This document shows, piece after piece, positions 15,399 to 23,720 of a stretch of DNA of 64,000 nucleotides (positions within the stretch are counted from its first letter, which is position 1; the number at the start of each line of letters is the position of its first letter). The notes beneath the pieces were generated by a model, which ran no database searches, was not told the origin of the DNA, and was given only the letters and a program-made list of their open reading frames with translations. The position numbers and the translations under genes were made by a program. Origin of the DNA: Myxococcales bacterium (lineage in GTDB: Bacteria > Myxococcota_A > Polyangia > Polyangiales > Ga0077539). The stretch spans positions 186,001 through 250,000 of the forward strand of contig JAEUKH010000029.1 of the NCBI GenBank assembly GCA_016792845.1. The letters are read 5' to 3'.

Positions 15399-16818
15399 GC
15401 GAGTGTTGCGAGGGCTGCGAGGGCTCGCGTGCCTCTTGGGCGCCGCGGCGACGCTCGGGGGCTGCGCCGCGGGCAGCCTTCGGCGCGATCTGCGCGACGT
15501 GTCTGCGGCCACCGGGGCGACCTTCTCGCGCGAGGTGACCGACGAGCGCGCGGTGTCAGAAGAGACCGAGCGCAGCGTGCGCGGGCTCGTCGCGGGGGGG
15601 CTGAGCGCCGACACGGCCTTGCGGGTGGCGATGCTGAACAACCGGGCCCTGCGGGCGCAGCTGCGCGAACTCGGGGTCGCGCGGGGGCAGCTCATCCAAG
15701 CGGGGGTGTTGCCGAACCCGTCGGTCACCTTTGACCTTCGGCGCTCGACCGACCGCGCGCAAGATCTTCAGGTCGACGTCGAGGCCGAGATCGACCTCAC
15801 GGAGATCTTGCTGCGGCCGCTGCGCGTGGGGGTGGCCAACGCGTCGTTGCAGGCCGCGCGGGCGCGGGCCGCCTCGGAGGTGGTGCGCCTGCGGTACAGC
15901 GTCCGGGCGGCGTTTTACCGGGCCCAAGCGGCCGAAGCGAGGCTCGTGCTCGCGCGCCGCGCCCTCGACGCCTTCGCGGCCTCGCGCGACGCGGGTCGCA
16001 TGCTGTTCGAGGCTGGCAACATCGCGCGGCTCGACCTCTCGTTGCACGAGGCGGCCTACGAGCAAGCCCGCATTCAGCTCGCGCAGGCTGAGCTCGAGGT
16101 GCTCGGCAGCACCGAACGGCTGCAACGGCTCCTCGGGCTCAGCGGGGCCGACACGGCGTGGCAGCTCACCGGCGAGATGCCCGCGCTACCGGCCGAGGCA
16201 CCACACCCGGAAGGTATTGAAAATACAGTGATTTTGGCGAGCTTTGACCTCGCCGCGATGCGGGCCCGGCTTGAGTCGCTCGCGCGCCGCACGGGGCTCC
16301 TGAGCCTTCAGGGCTGGCTGCCTGATGTGAGCGTTGACGTTCACGCCGAGCAAGACGGCAACGCCTGGGAGCTCGGCGGCGGGGTGCGCGCGGGGCTGCC
16401 CGTGTTCAATCGACAGCAGGGCAACCTCAGGGCCGCCGAGGCTGAGTTCGACGGGCTCCGCGAGCGGTACATCGGTCTGGCCATCGACCTTCGGAGCGAG
16501 GCCCGCGAGGCCCGCGGTCGGGTGGCCCTCGCTTGGGCGCGGGCGCACCAATGGGGCGACGTCATCGTGCCCGCGCGCGACCGGGTCATGCAAGAGACGC
16601 AGCTTCAATACAACGCCATGCAGGTGGGCGTGTTTCAGCTGCTCAACGCGCGCCGCGAGCAGCTCGAAGCCGCCCAGAGCGCGGTGTCGGCGCGGGCTGA
16701 CTATCTCACGGCGCAGGCCGCGCTCGACGCGCTCATTCAGGGCGCGCGGGTCGAGGCGCTTGACGCCCCACAAAATAGTGTCGGCGCGTCGGGCGCGGCG
16801 CAACCCGATCGTCACTGA
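15388..16818 (+). CDS. TolC-family outer-membrane lipoprotein
   Basis: A 476-residue outer-membrane channel protein. The signal ends in LGGC, so the mature protein is probably lipid-anchored like CusC/OprM. Two TolC repeats are visible: ALRVAMLNNRALRAQLRELG opens the first, and PVFNRQQGNLRAAEAEFDGL marks the second. Long coiled coils connect them. It has no RND or adaptor partner beside it; instead the multicopper oxidase gene follows after 15 bases. Such TolC-oxidase pairs occur in copper clusters, and it could pair with the pump at 6860-9964 or act separately. It differs clearly from the TolC protein at 11113, so it is not a recent duplicate. Confidence 0.9.
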   Translation: MRIERVLRGLRGLACLLGAAATLGGCAAGSLRRDLRDVSAATGATFSREVTDERAVSEETERSVRGLVAGGLSADTALRVAMLNNRALRAQLRELGVARGQLIQAGVLPNPSVTFDLRRSTDRAQDLQVDVEAEIDLTEILLRPLRVGVANASLQAARARAASEVVRLRYSVRAAFYRAQAAEARLVLARRALDAFAASRDAGRMLFEAGNIARLDLSLHEAAYEQARIQLAQAELEVLGSTERLQRLLGLSGADTAWQLTGEMPALPAEAPHPEGIENTVILASFDLAAMRARLESLARRTGLLSLQGWLPDVSVDVHAEQDGNAWELGGGVRAGLPVFNRQQGNLRAAEAEFDGLRERYIGLAIDLRSEAREARGRVALAWARAHQWGDVIVPARDRVMQETQLQYNAMQVGVFQLLNARREQLEAAQSAVSARADYLTAQAALDALIQGARVEALDAPQNSVGASGAAQPDRH

Positions 16819-16833
16819 AAGGTCTCAACCTCA

Positions 16834-18171
16834 ATGGATCGTCGACTCTTTCTGAGTGTAGGCAGCGCGGTGAGCGCGTGGCTCTTGGGGCGCAATGAGG
16901 GCGACGCCCAGGCGCTCCCGGCGCTCGCGACGGGCCCCTCGCGGGCGGGGGGCTACCTCCCGGTGGTGACGCCCAACGGTACGACCATGGCGTGGCGCGA
17001 GGTCGACGGGGTGAAGGTCGCGCACCTCGTGGCGGCCTCCTTTGAGCACGAGTTCGCGCCGGGGTTGCGGGCCGAGTGTTGGGGCTACAACGGCGGCACC
17101 CCGGGGCCCACCTTCGAGGCCGTCGAGGGCGACCGGGTGCGGATCTATGTCACCAATCGGCTCCCCGAGCCGACCACGGTGCACTGGCACGGGATGATCA
17201 TCCCCAATGGGATGGACGGCGTCTCTGGGCTCAATCAACGCCCCATCGCGCCGGGCGAGACGTACATGTATGAGTTCGTTCTGCGATACCCGGGTACCTT
17301 CATGTACCACTCGCACTACGATGAGATGACCCAGATCGCGCTGGGCATGGTGGGCATGTTCATCGTTCACCCGCGGCGCCCGAGGGGCCGTCGCGTCGAC
17401 CGCGATTTTGTGCTCATGGCCCACGAGTGGAAGTTGAACGTCGGGGCCCGCCGGCCCGACCCCAACGCGATGGCCGACTTCAACGTGCTGACCTTCAACG
17501 GAAAGGCCTTCCCCGCGACGGCGCCGCTCGTGGTGGGGCGCGGCGAGCGCGTGCGCATTCGGCTCGGCAACCTCGGCCCGATGGATCATCACCCGATTCA
17601 CATTCATGGGTTGAACTTCAAAGTGACCGCCACCGATGGGGGCGAGGTGCCCGAGAGCGCCCAACGACCCGACACCACCGTGCTCGTGCCCGTCGGGTCG
17701 ACCCGGGTGATCGAGTTCGTGCCCGAAGAGGTCGGCGATTGGGCCATGCATTGTCACATGACACACCATGTGATGATGCAAATGGGGCACGGCCTGCCCA
17801 ACATGGTGGGCGCCCGTACCCGCACCCTCGACCACCGCATGAGCCGCGTGGCGCCCGAGTACATGTCGATGGGGCACACGGGCATGGGCGGCATGGGCGA
17901 GATGGAGATGCCCATGCCTCCCAACAGCCTGCCCATGCGCGGGGGCCCGGGGCCCTTCTCGTACATTGATATGGGCGGCATGTTCACCGTGCTCAAGGTG
18001 CGCGACGACCCGCAACACGCCGACCCGAACGGGTGGTTCGCGGCCCCTGCGGGCACCGTGGCGACGGTGGCGACCCGAGAGGCGCTCCAGCGCGATGGCA
18101 TCAACCCCGAGGCCGGCGCGACGGGTGCGCCAGCGCAGACCCCCGCGCGGCCCGAGACGCAAGGGCGTTGA
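16834..18171 (+). CDS. Periplasmic multicopper oxidase (Cu-resistance type)
   Basis: A 445-residue copper oxidase expected to oxidise Cu(I) or phenolics in the periplasm. The N-terminus DRRLFLSVGSAVSAWLLG fits a Tat signal. All four copper-binding blocks are present: HWHG (His117, His119), HSH (159, 161), HPIHIHG (253-258) and HCHMTHH (306-312) with a downstream Met. After the last block comes a Met-rich region (residues about 345-375, with repeated GHTGMGGMGEMEMPMP). At 445 residues it is compact, and the copper blocks span less than 200 residues, which suggests a two-domain enzyme. It is likely cotranscribed with the TolC lipoprotein upstream and overlaps the next gene. Confidence 0.94.
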   Translation: MDRRLFLSVGSAVSAWLLGRNEGDAQALPALATGPSRAGGYLPVVTPNGTTMAWREVDGVKVAHLVAASFEHEFAPGLRAECWGYNGGTPGPTFEAVEGDRVRIYVTNRLPEPTTVHWHGMIIPNGMDGVSGLNQRPIAPGETYMYEFVLRYPGTFMYHSHYDEMTQIALGMVGMFIVHPRRPRGRRVDRDFVLMAHEWKLNVGARRPDPNAMADFNVLTFNGKAFPATAPLVVGRGERVRIRLGNLGPMDHHPIHIHGLNFKVTATDGGEVPESAQRPDTTVLVPVGSTRVIEFVPEEVGDWAMHCHMTHHVMMQMGHGLPNMVGARTRTLDHRMSRVAPEYMSMGHTGMGGMGEMEMPMPPNSLPMRGGPGPFSYIDMGGMFTVLKVRDDPQHADPNGWFAAPAGTVATVATREALQRDGINPEAGATGAPAQTPARPETQGR

Positions 18172-19148
18172 CCCGCGGCCCCGAGGCGAACAAGCCTCTC
18201 GGGGTGCTGGCCCGCGGTGCGCTCTTGCCCGTGATCGACGACGAAGCGGCGTGGGCCGAGGCGCGGCTGCCGCCCAGAATGTTCGCGGCCGCGTTGGCGG
18301 TGGTGGCCGCGCGGCACGGGCTGGTGTTCGAGGCCGTGAGCCGCGCCCGACACGGCTCGTCGCCGGTGTTTCTCTCGCGGCGCTGGGCGGTCAAATGGGT
18401 GCCGCCCTTCTGGCGCCGAGAGGCCGAGGTCGAGGCCCGGTGCCTCTCGCACATCGAGGGCGCCCTGGCCCTTGAGACCCCCGCGCTCGAAGCCTTCGGG
18501 GCCCTCGATGGGTGGACATACCTTGTCACAAGCAGGGTCGAAGGGGTGCCGCTGCGGAGCGTCTTTCCGACGCTGACGGTGCGCGACCAGGTTGGGGTCG
18601 CGGGGGCGTGCGGCGCGCTCCTCGCGCGGCTCCATGCGTTGCCCTTGGCGGGCTTGGGCGACGCGGGCGAGGGCTGGGCCGCGTACGTCGCGCATCGGCT
18701 CGCAGAGGGCCCGCGCACGCAGCGCGCGGCGGGTCTGAGCGAGCACCTGCTGCGGCGGCTCCCGGGCTGGCTCGACCCCCTCTCGGGGGGCGCGTCTCGT
18801 TCGGGGCTCAGTCTTTTGCACGGAGACCTCCACCACGAGCACCTCGTCTTGCGCGCCGAGGGGGGGCGCTGGGTGCTGAAGGGGCTCCTCGACCTCGGCG
18901 ACGCGCTGGTGGGCGAGGCCGCGTACGACCTCGTGACCCCTGCGTTTTACGTCGCCTGCGGCCGTCGCGAGGCGCAGCGGGCCCTCTTCGACGCGGCGGG
19001 CTTTCGGTGCGACGCGGCGGCCTCGGCGCGGATGATGGCCTGGTCGGTGATGCACCGTTACCTCGGGTTGGCGCACTTTCTGCCGCCGAACCCGGGCCCG
19101 CTCTCGCTCGAAGTGTTGCAGGCGCGGTACTGGCCGGTGCTCTGTTAG
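18168..19148 (+). CDS. APH/choline-kinase-fold small-molecule phosphotransferase
   Basis: A protein of about 326 residues with the aminoglycoside phosphotransferase fold. The catalytic loop LLHGDLHHEHL and the metal-binding segment LLDLGDALVGEAAYDL are clear; AVKWVPPFW supplies the likely ATP-binding Lys. Such proteins phosphorylate small hydroxyl compounds, and true antibiotic resistance cannot be inferred. The frame is open well upstream inside the oxidase gene, so the start is uncertain: TTG at 18168 overlaps the oxidase stop (TTGA), and GTG at 18204 or 18231 are alternatives. It probably shares the mRNA of the oxidase. Confidence 0.78.
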   Translation: MTRGPEANKPLGVLARGALLPVIDDEAAWAEARLPPRMFAAALAVVAARHGLVFEAVSRARHGSSPVFLSRRWAVKWVPPFWRREAEVEARCLSHIEGALALETPALEAFGALDGWTYLVTSRVEGVPLRSVFPTLTVRDQVGVAGACGALLARLHALPLAGLGDAGEGWAAYVAHRLAEGPRTQRAAGLSEHLLRRLPGWLDPLSGGASRSGLSLLHGDLHHEHLVLRAEGGRWVLKGLLDLGDALVGEAAYDLVTPAFYVACGRREAQRALFDAAGFRCDAAASARMMAWSVMHRYLGLAHFLPPNPGPLSLEVLQARYWPVLC

Positions 19149-19157
19149 GCGCGCGGG

Positions 19158-21218
19158 TTAGAGGCTCGCTTGGGGCGTCGGCGCCAGAAAGGGCGCGACG
19201 AGGTCGATGCGCTGGCGCTCTCGGAGCCGCTCGCCATCGCGCATCGCTTCGACGAGCTCGTAGCCCATGAGGGCGAAGATGCGCTCGCCAAGGAAGATGG
19301 GGCGGGCGTTGCCGTACCAGTCGACGCACGAGGCGACGCAACGGTCGTCGGGCGAAGGGCCGCCTTCGGTGCGCGCGCCGAGAGCGCCGAGGGCGCTGAG
19401 GTTGAGCGCGTCGAGGCCGTAGTATCGGATCGAGACGGCGTTCTCGACGAGCTGGCGCCAGCGGGCGCGGCCCCCTTGGCGCACCGGGAGCCCGAGCACG
19501 CCGCGGGCTTCTCCTTGCGGTGAAAAGAAGAACCCGTGGCTGCGGCTCTCGGCCTCGGCGGCGCGCGACTCGACCAGCGTGGCGACGCGCTCTCCGGGGC
19601 CGTCGAGGTTGAGGGTCGTGAGATGCAGATCGCGGCCGCGGTCGCCGACCACCAAGGCGTGACGGCCCAAGGGCTCGATGCGCGACACCGTGTGCGAGAG
19701 CGCGAGGGTGCGCGTCTCTGCGGTGCCGAGGGCGTGCACGAAGACCTCGCCGCCGCCCTCGTCGTTGAGGGCTCTCCGCCACCCCGCGCCGACGCCGTAG
19801 ACGAGCCGTTCGCCCACGAAGCGGTTGTGGAGCGTGCCGCGCGCGGCGGGCCGCGTGAGGGCCGTGTAGCGCGCGAGGGGCTGCTCGGTGACGCGCTGCG
19901 AGAAGGCGCTGAGCGAGACGTGGGCCACCGCGAGGTCGCCCTCGGTCAGCTCAGACGACCACATCGCGTCGCCTTCGGCCTCGGCGCGCAGAACGACGTG
20001 CAGGGTGTCGCCCGCTTCGTGAAACGAGAACTGATCGATGGGGCCGCCGCGGAGCGCCACCGCGCCTGCGGGCCCTCCGTTGAGCGGAAAGCGATAGAGC
20101 AGCGACGGCGCCCCGAGCGCGCGCGGCCGCGATGGGGTCGCGCCCTCATCGTCGCGGTCGTCAGGGTCGCCGGTGACCCAAAGGTAGACCGCGCTCTGCG
20201 AGACATAGAAGCTGCGCGCCTCGCTGGCCACCACGCCGACGCTGCGGCACCCGCGGTCGGCGGGCGAGAGGTCACAGAACATCACCGTGTGGAGCGTGGG
20301 CTCATCGTTGAGCCGCAGCGAAGGTCGGTAGATGCGACTCCAATCACCGATCGGGCGCCACGGTCGGCGGCCCTCGCGCGCCGAGGGCACGAGCACGCGC
20401 TGCCGGCCCGACTCAAGGGGCTCCGACAAGAGCGGCGCGGGCATGTAGACCACCAGGGTCTGACCGAAGAGCCGGGTCGCGTAGTTCTGGCTCGAATAGT
20501 AGTCACCCGAGCGAACGTCGAGCACCTCGCGGAAGCGCAGCCGCCCCTCGCGCGACAGGTCAAAGCGCACCACCTGGGTCGAGCCCACGCCGTCTTCGTC
20601 GTCGTAGCGGTACCCGAGCACGATGACGGTGTCGCCTTCGATCAGCATCTCGTCGTACCACTCGGCGGGGCGCCTGCCGGGCGGCGTCACGTCGACCCGC
20701 GCGAGGGTCCTGAGATGCTCGCCGTCGAGGGCGACGGTGTAGAGCCGCCCGCGCCGAAGCACCACCAGGTGGTCGCCGTGGGCCTTGACGATGTCGCCCT
20801 CGTCGATGCCCTCGACCTGCGTGTTGGTGATGCGCGCGGGGCTCGCGCTCTGACCCGCGCTCTGACCCGCGCTGTTGCCCACGCTGCCGCCCGCGCTGGG
20901 GCTCGCGCGGGTGCCGAGACCGCCCATGCCGACGGTCGGCGCCCCCGAGGCCGCCCCTGCGCCGTAGCCTGAGCCGTACCCTGCGCCCGAGACGAGGGCG
21001 CCGAGGGCTGACGCGCCGCCCCCGAGGCTCCCGGCCGCGCTGCGCGGAGGCGCCCGACGGAGGAAGCGCGACTGCGCCCACGCCCGAAGGCTCGCCTCGC
21101 TGCCAAACGCCCGAAGGTCGGCCTGAAAGCGACGCGGAGGCGCCGTCGGAGGATCAGCCCAAGCCGGTGCGCTGACACAACACGAGAGCGCGAAGGCGGC
21201 GACGCGGCGGAGGTTCAT
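19158..21218 (-). CDS. Secreted protein with C-terminal beta-propeller domain
   Basis: A 686-residue exported protein of the beta-propeller family typified by the motif TNTQVEGIDEGDIVKAHGDH (residues about 132-151). A signal peptide (VAAFALSCCVSAPAWA) and a Gly/Ala/Ser-rich low-complexity stretch (residues 60-130, with tandem QSAGQSA) precede the propeller blades. The family is secreted and poorly characterised. The ATG at 21218 has the signal and no competitor. It converges on the phosphotransferase gene with only nine bases between stop codons. No metal motif is evident. Confidence 0.85.
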   Translation of the reverse strand: MNLRRVAAFALSCCVSAPAWADPPTAPPRRFQADLRAFGSEASLRAWAQSRFLRRAPPRSAAGSLGGGASALGALVSGAGYGSGYGAGAASGAPTVGMGGLGTRASPSAGGSVGNSAGQSAGQSASPARITNTQVEGIDEGDIVKAHGDHLVVLRRGRLYTVALDGEHLRTLARVDVTPPGRRPAEWYDEMLIEGDTVIVLGYRYDDEDGVGSTQVVRFDLSREGRLRFREVLDVRSGDYYSSQNYATRLFGQTLVVYMPAPLLSEPLESGRQRVLVPSAREGRRPWRPIGDWSRIYRPSLRLNDEPTLHTVMFCDLSPADRGCRSVGVVASEARSFYVSQSAVYLWVTGDPDDRDDEGATPSRPRALGAPSLLYRFPLNGGPAGAVALRGGPIDQFSFHEAGDTLHVVLRAEAEGDAMWSSELTEGDLAVAHVSLSAFSQRVTEQPLARYTALTRPAARGTLHNRFVGERLVYGVGAGWRRALNDEGGGEVFVHALGTAETRTLALSHTVSRIEPLGRHALVVGDRGRDLHLTTLNLDGPGERVATLVESRAAEAESRSHGFFFSPQGEARGVLGLPVRQGGRARWRQLVENAVSIRYYGLDALNLSALGALGARTEGGPSPDDRCVASCVDWYGNARPIFLGERIFALMGYELVEAMRDGERLRERQRIDLVAPFLAPTPQASL

Positions 21219-21272
21219 CGTGCCGCTTTGGTCAACCGCGGTGACGAAAAGTTTCGCGCCGCGCTCACGTTT

Positions 21273-21878
21273 TCAGCGTTGCCCGAAGGTCTGCCCGCCG
21301 CCCATGAGGTAGGCCCGCTCTGCCTCGGTGTCGACTCGTCCAAGTGCTCGATTTCTACCAGGAAAGCGACCGTACGCTTCGATCAGCGCGCGGTGCTGCG
21401 TCGCGAAGGGGAGCATCGCCGCGGTCGCCGCGGCCTCGGGGGTGTTCGCCGCGTCGTCGGCCATGGCGGTGTAGAGGGCGACGGCACGTTGCTGGCTCGC
21501 GAGGTCTTCGTGGTGCATCGACGGGAGGTAGAAGAAGGGCCGATGCGCGAACGAGACCTCTCGGTCGAAGCCCTGTTCGAGGGCCCGATCGGCGATCGCG
21601 CGGGCCCGCGGGTCGTAGGCGAAGGCGCGCGCGGTGCCGCGAAACGCGTTGCGCGAGAACTGGTCGAAGACGATGACCGCGGCGAGGGCCTCGGTCGCCG
21701 TGCCGAGCGCCTCGGGGGCAAACTCGCTGCGCTCGAAGCAGTCGGCGAACTGTGCGGCGATCGCGGCGTCGAACTCCGGGTCGCTGGCGAACCACCGCGC
21801 GCGGGTGGCGTCGTCGGGCGGCCGCGTGAGGTCGAGGCTCGCGAACCAGAACAAAATCACGTCTTCGTGTCGCGTCAT
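21273..21878 (-). CDS. DUF924 family protein
   Basis: A 201-residue protein matching DUF924 along its length: ILFWFASLDL, ARWFASDPEFDAAIAAQF, VIVFDQFSRNAFRGT, FFYLPSMHHEDLASQ and YGRFPGRNRALGR. The family has an all-helical TPR-like fold and no established biochemical role. It lies 54 bases upstream of the propeller protein on the same strand and is divergent from the next gene at 21979. The annotation is secure at family level only. Confidence 0.92.
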   Translation of the reverse strand: MTRHEDVILFWFASLDLTRPPDDATRARWFASDPEFDAAIAAQFADCFERSEFAPEALGTATEALAAVIVFDQFSRNAFRGTARAFAYDPRARAIADRALEQGFDREVSFAHRPFFYLPSMHHEDLASQQRAVALYTAMADDAANTPEAAATAAMLPFATQHRALIEAYGRFPGRNRALGRVDTEAERAYLMGGGQTFGQR

Positions 21879-21978
21879 GGGCTCGTGACCCTAACATCGC
21901 CGCGGCCGCGGTGCGTGCGGTGACGCCCGACGCGAAGGCGTTGCGGTCGGCGGCCCCGAGGGGCGTACCATCGCGGGC

Positions 21979-22836
21979 ATGATGCATCGAGTGCCGAGCG
22001 CGCGATGGTTGTCGGCCGAGCGTGACCGCGTGCGGGCGCATCTCGAAGGGGCGCTCGGGGCGCTCGGGGGCCGCGACTCGGCGCCGCGACGGTGGGTGCG
22101 CGCGACGCTGCGGGGGTACATCGACGCGGGGCGCTTTCCGCAGAATGAGGGCGCGGTCGAGACGCCGGTGTTTGTCGACCCGTCGGGGGCGCGATGCGCG
22201 GTGGCGGCGCTCCTCGAAGCGAGCGGCGAGCACGCCTTGGTGCGTGAGATCGCGACGACCCAGAACCTCGCGCGGGTGACCTCGCTCGCGGCTGACCCGC
22301 GCCTCGTCGCCTGGCTCCGGCGCCATGACCTCAGCGTGGCCGAGGCCGCACGGATCCAGCCCGCATACCGCGCCCACATGGCCTACGACTGGCGTCCCAC
22401 GGCGGCGGCGGTGCTCCAGGTGGGGGGCGCCCTCGCGCGGGGCGGTGCGGCGGCCCTCGTCGCGCCCACGGTGCGGCTCGGCCTGCGGCGCGTGGGCGAG
22501 GGCTCAGACGATCACGGCAGCTCGCGCTACGCCGCGACGTCGCTCATGGTCGAGTACGCCGGGGTGCTCCAGCTCGACGCCGTGACGCGGCACCAGCTCG
22601 GGGCGCTCGTTCAGTGGGAGCCCACCAGCAATCACCGCGAAGCCCGAGGGTACGCCATGGGCGGGCCCGTGCTCGGCCTCGCCCCGGGGCAAACACCCGC
22701 GCCCGGCGCTCAGCTCGGCGGCGGCTTCGCCCTCCGCGGCCGCACCCTCGGCTGGAGCGTCGAAGGCATGGCCACCCTCTACAGCGCCGACGGGCTCGGT
22801 TTCAGGCTCACCGCGGGGCTCGGCCTCGTCTGGTGA
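21979..22836 (+). CDS. Conserved protein with PVFVD...CAV motif and beta-barrel-like C-terminus
   Basis: A 285-residue protein of no named family that I can give. The N-terminal half has LRGYIDAGRFPQN, ETPVFVDPSGARCAVAALLEASGEHALV and IATTQNLARV, a pattern I have met in uncharacterised proteins of Bacteroidetes and Myxococcota. The C-terminal half alternates polar and hydrophobic residues with Gly, ending in LTAGLGLVW, as outer-membrane beta-barrels do. No signal peptide is obvious, which argues against secretion by Sec. It is monocistronic and converges on the sigma factor gene. Confidence 0.7.
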   Translation: MMHRVPSARWLSAERDRVRAHLEGALGALGGRDSAPRRWVRATLRGYIDAGRFPQNEGAVETPVFVDPSGARCAVAALLEASGEHALVREIATTQNLARVTSLAADPRLVAWLRRHDLSVAEAARIQPAYRAHMAYDWRPTAAAVLQVGGALARGGAAALVAPTVRLGLRRVGEGSDDHGSSRYAATSLMVEYAGVLQLDAVTRHQLGALVQWEPTSNHREARGYAMGGPVLGLAPGQTPAPGAQLGGGFALRGRTLGWSVEGMATLYSADGLGFRLTAGLGLVW

Positions 22837-22870
22837 TCTGACTCTCCAAAAACAATGTAATTACAATGAG

Positions 22871-23434
22871 TTATGATGCGGCCTGGCAAGCCAGGTCGGG
22901 GCCGCAGTCGCAGTCGCGGCATCCGTCGTCGGCGCAGCGGCCGCAGGTCTCGACGAGGGCGCTCTTGAGGGCCGCGCGGGCGCGGTGGATGCGCACGCCG
23001 GCGTTGTTGGCGCTGATGCCTTGGGTGTCGGCCCAGTCTTTGACGCTGGTCGTGCCCAGGGTCACGGCGTTGAGGGCGTCGCGGTACTCGGGCTTGAGGC
23101 GCTCGGTGACGCGCAACACGCAGGTGCAGGGCGCGCGGGGCGCGGGCTGATCGTCGATGAGGGTGTCGGTGTCGAGGGCCGCGGTGCGGTCGCGCTCACG
23201 GCGCACGCGACGGGCGCGGTCGATGAGCGTGTTGCGCACGATGCGAAAGAACCACGCCTGCCAGCGGGTCGGGTCGTTGAGCTGTTCGACCCGAGCGAGC
23301 GCTTGGGTGATCGCGTCGTGGAGCACCTCTTCGGCCGCCTCGGGGTCGCCCGTGTGGCGGGTCACGAACTGAAGAAACCGCTGTCGTTCAGCGCCCAGAG
23401 CGGCCGCCAGCGCTGTCTGAGTGAGTGCGTCCAT
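22871..23434 (-). CDS. CorE-like (ECF44-type) sigma factor with Cys-rich C-terminal domain
   Basis: A 187-residue ECF sigma factor. Region 2 is about residues 15-85 (TGDPEAAEEVLHDAITQALA, RWQAWFFRIVRNTLIDRARR) and region 4 about 115-165 (RLKPEYRDALNAVTLG through GVRIHRARAALKSAL). The linker carries CTC, and the tail has six Cys in CGRCADDGCRDCDC plus a later one. Myxococcus xanthus CorE and CorE2 use such a Cys-rich tail to sense copper or cadmium/zinc directly without an anti-sigma factor. The start ATG at 23434 is the first giving region 2; the frame is open upstream only as shadow. It is divergent from the copper chaperone and ATPase genes, its probable targets. Confidence 0.9.
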   Translation of the reverse strand: MDALTQTALAAALGAERQRFLQFVTRHTGDPEAAEEVLHDAITQALARVEQLNDPTRWQAWFFRIVRNTLIDRARRVRRERDRTAALDTDTLIDDQPAPRAPCTCVLRVTERLKPEYRDALNAVTLGTTSVKDWADTQGISANNAGVRIHRARAALKSALVETCGRCADDGCRDCDCGPDLACQAAS

Positions 23435-23455
23435 GGTCGACTGAGTGTAATGCAC

Positions 23456-23479
23456 GGGGCGCCCGCGCGTCAGCGCCCC
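23456..23479. promoter_or_regulatory. Inverted repeat GGGGCGC-N10-GCGCCCC in divergent sigma/chaperone promoter
   Basis: Perfect 7-base arms lie in the 55-base gap between the sigma factor and chaperone start codons. It may be an operator or a leader hairpin just before the chaperone ribosome site (GAGGAG at 23484). No ECF promoter elements could be assigned. Confidence 0.35.
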
Positions 23480-23498
23480 CGACGAGGAGATGAACACC

Positions 23499-23720
23499 AT
23501 GAACACATCGATGACCGCCTTCGCGGTGGGGGGCATGACCTGCGGCGGTTGCGCGCGACGCGTGAGCGAGGCCTTGGCCGCGTTGCCCGGGGTGCTCAAG
23601 GTCGCGGTCGCATTGAGCGCTGGCCGTGTCGAGGTCGAGACCGCAGCGGGCTTCGACCCCGCCGCCGTCGTCGCGCGCCTCGGCGCCATGGGCTTTTCGG
23701 CACAGCAGAGCGCGCCGTGA
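23499..23720 (+). CDS. CopZ-like copper chaperone (single HMA domain)
   Basis: A 73-residue heavy-metal-associated domain with the Cu(I)-binding motif GMTCGGC near the N-terminus. The fold continues through ARRVSEALAALPGVLKVAVAL and ends without extensions. It would carry Cu(I) in the cytoplasm and pass it to the ATPase encoded next. Two in-frame ATGs exist: 23490 touches the GAGGAG ribosome site, while 23499 has it at nine bases and is preferred. The stop overlaps the ATPase GTG start as GTGA, so the two are translationally coupled. Confidence 0.93.
   Translation: MNTSMTAFAVGGMTCGGCARRVSEALAALPGVLKVAVALSAGRVEVETAAGFDPAAVVARLGAMGFSAQQSAP

Noticed and set aside
18168..19148. Aminoglycoside resistance gene
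   Set aside because: Only the general APH fold is supported; no specific resistance family signature is seen.
19536..20972. 478-codon plus-strand frame over the beta-propeller gene
   Set aside because: Antisense shadow: low-complexity translation, no ribosome site, and the minus strand holds the family motif.
22856..22865. Palindrome TGTAATTACA between convergent genes
   Set aside because: Short, AT-only, no T-run and no promoter context; likely chance in a small AT-rich gap.
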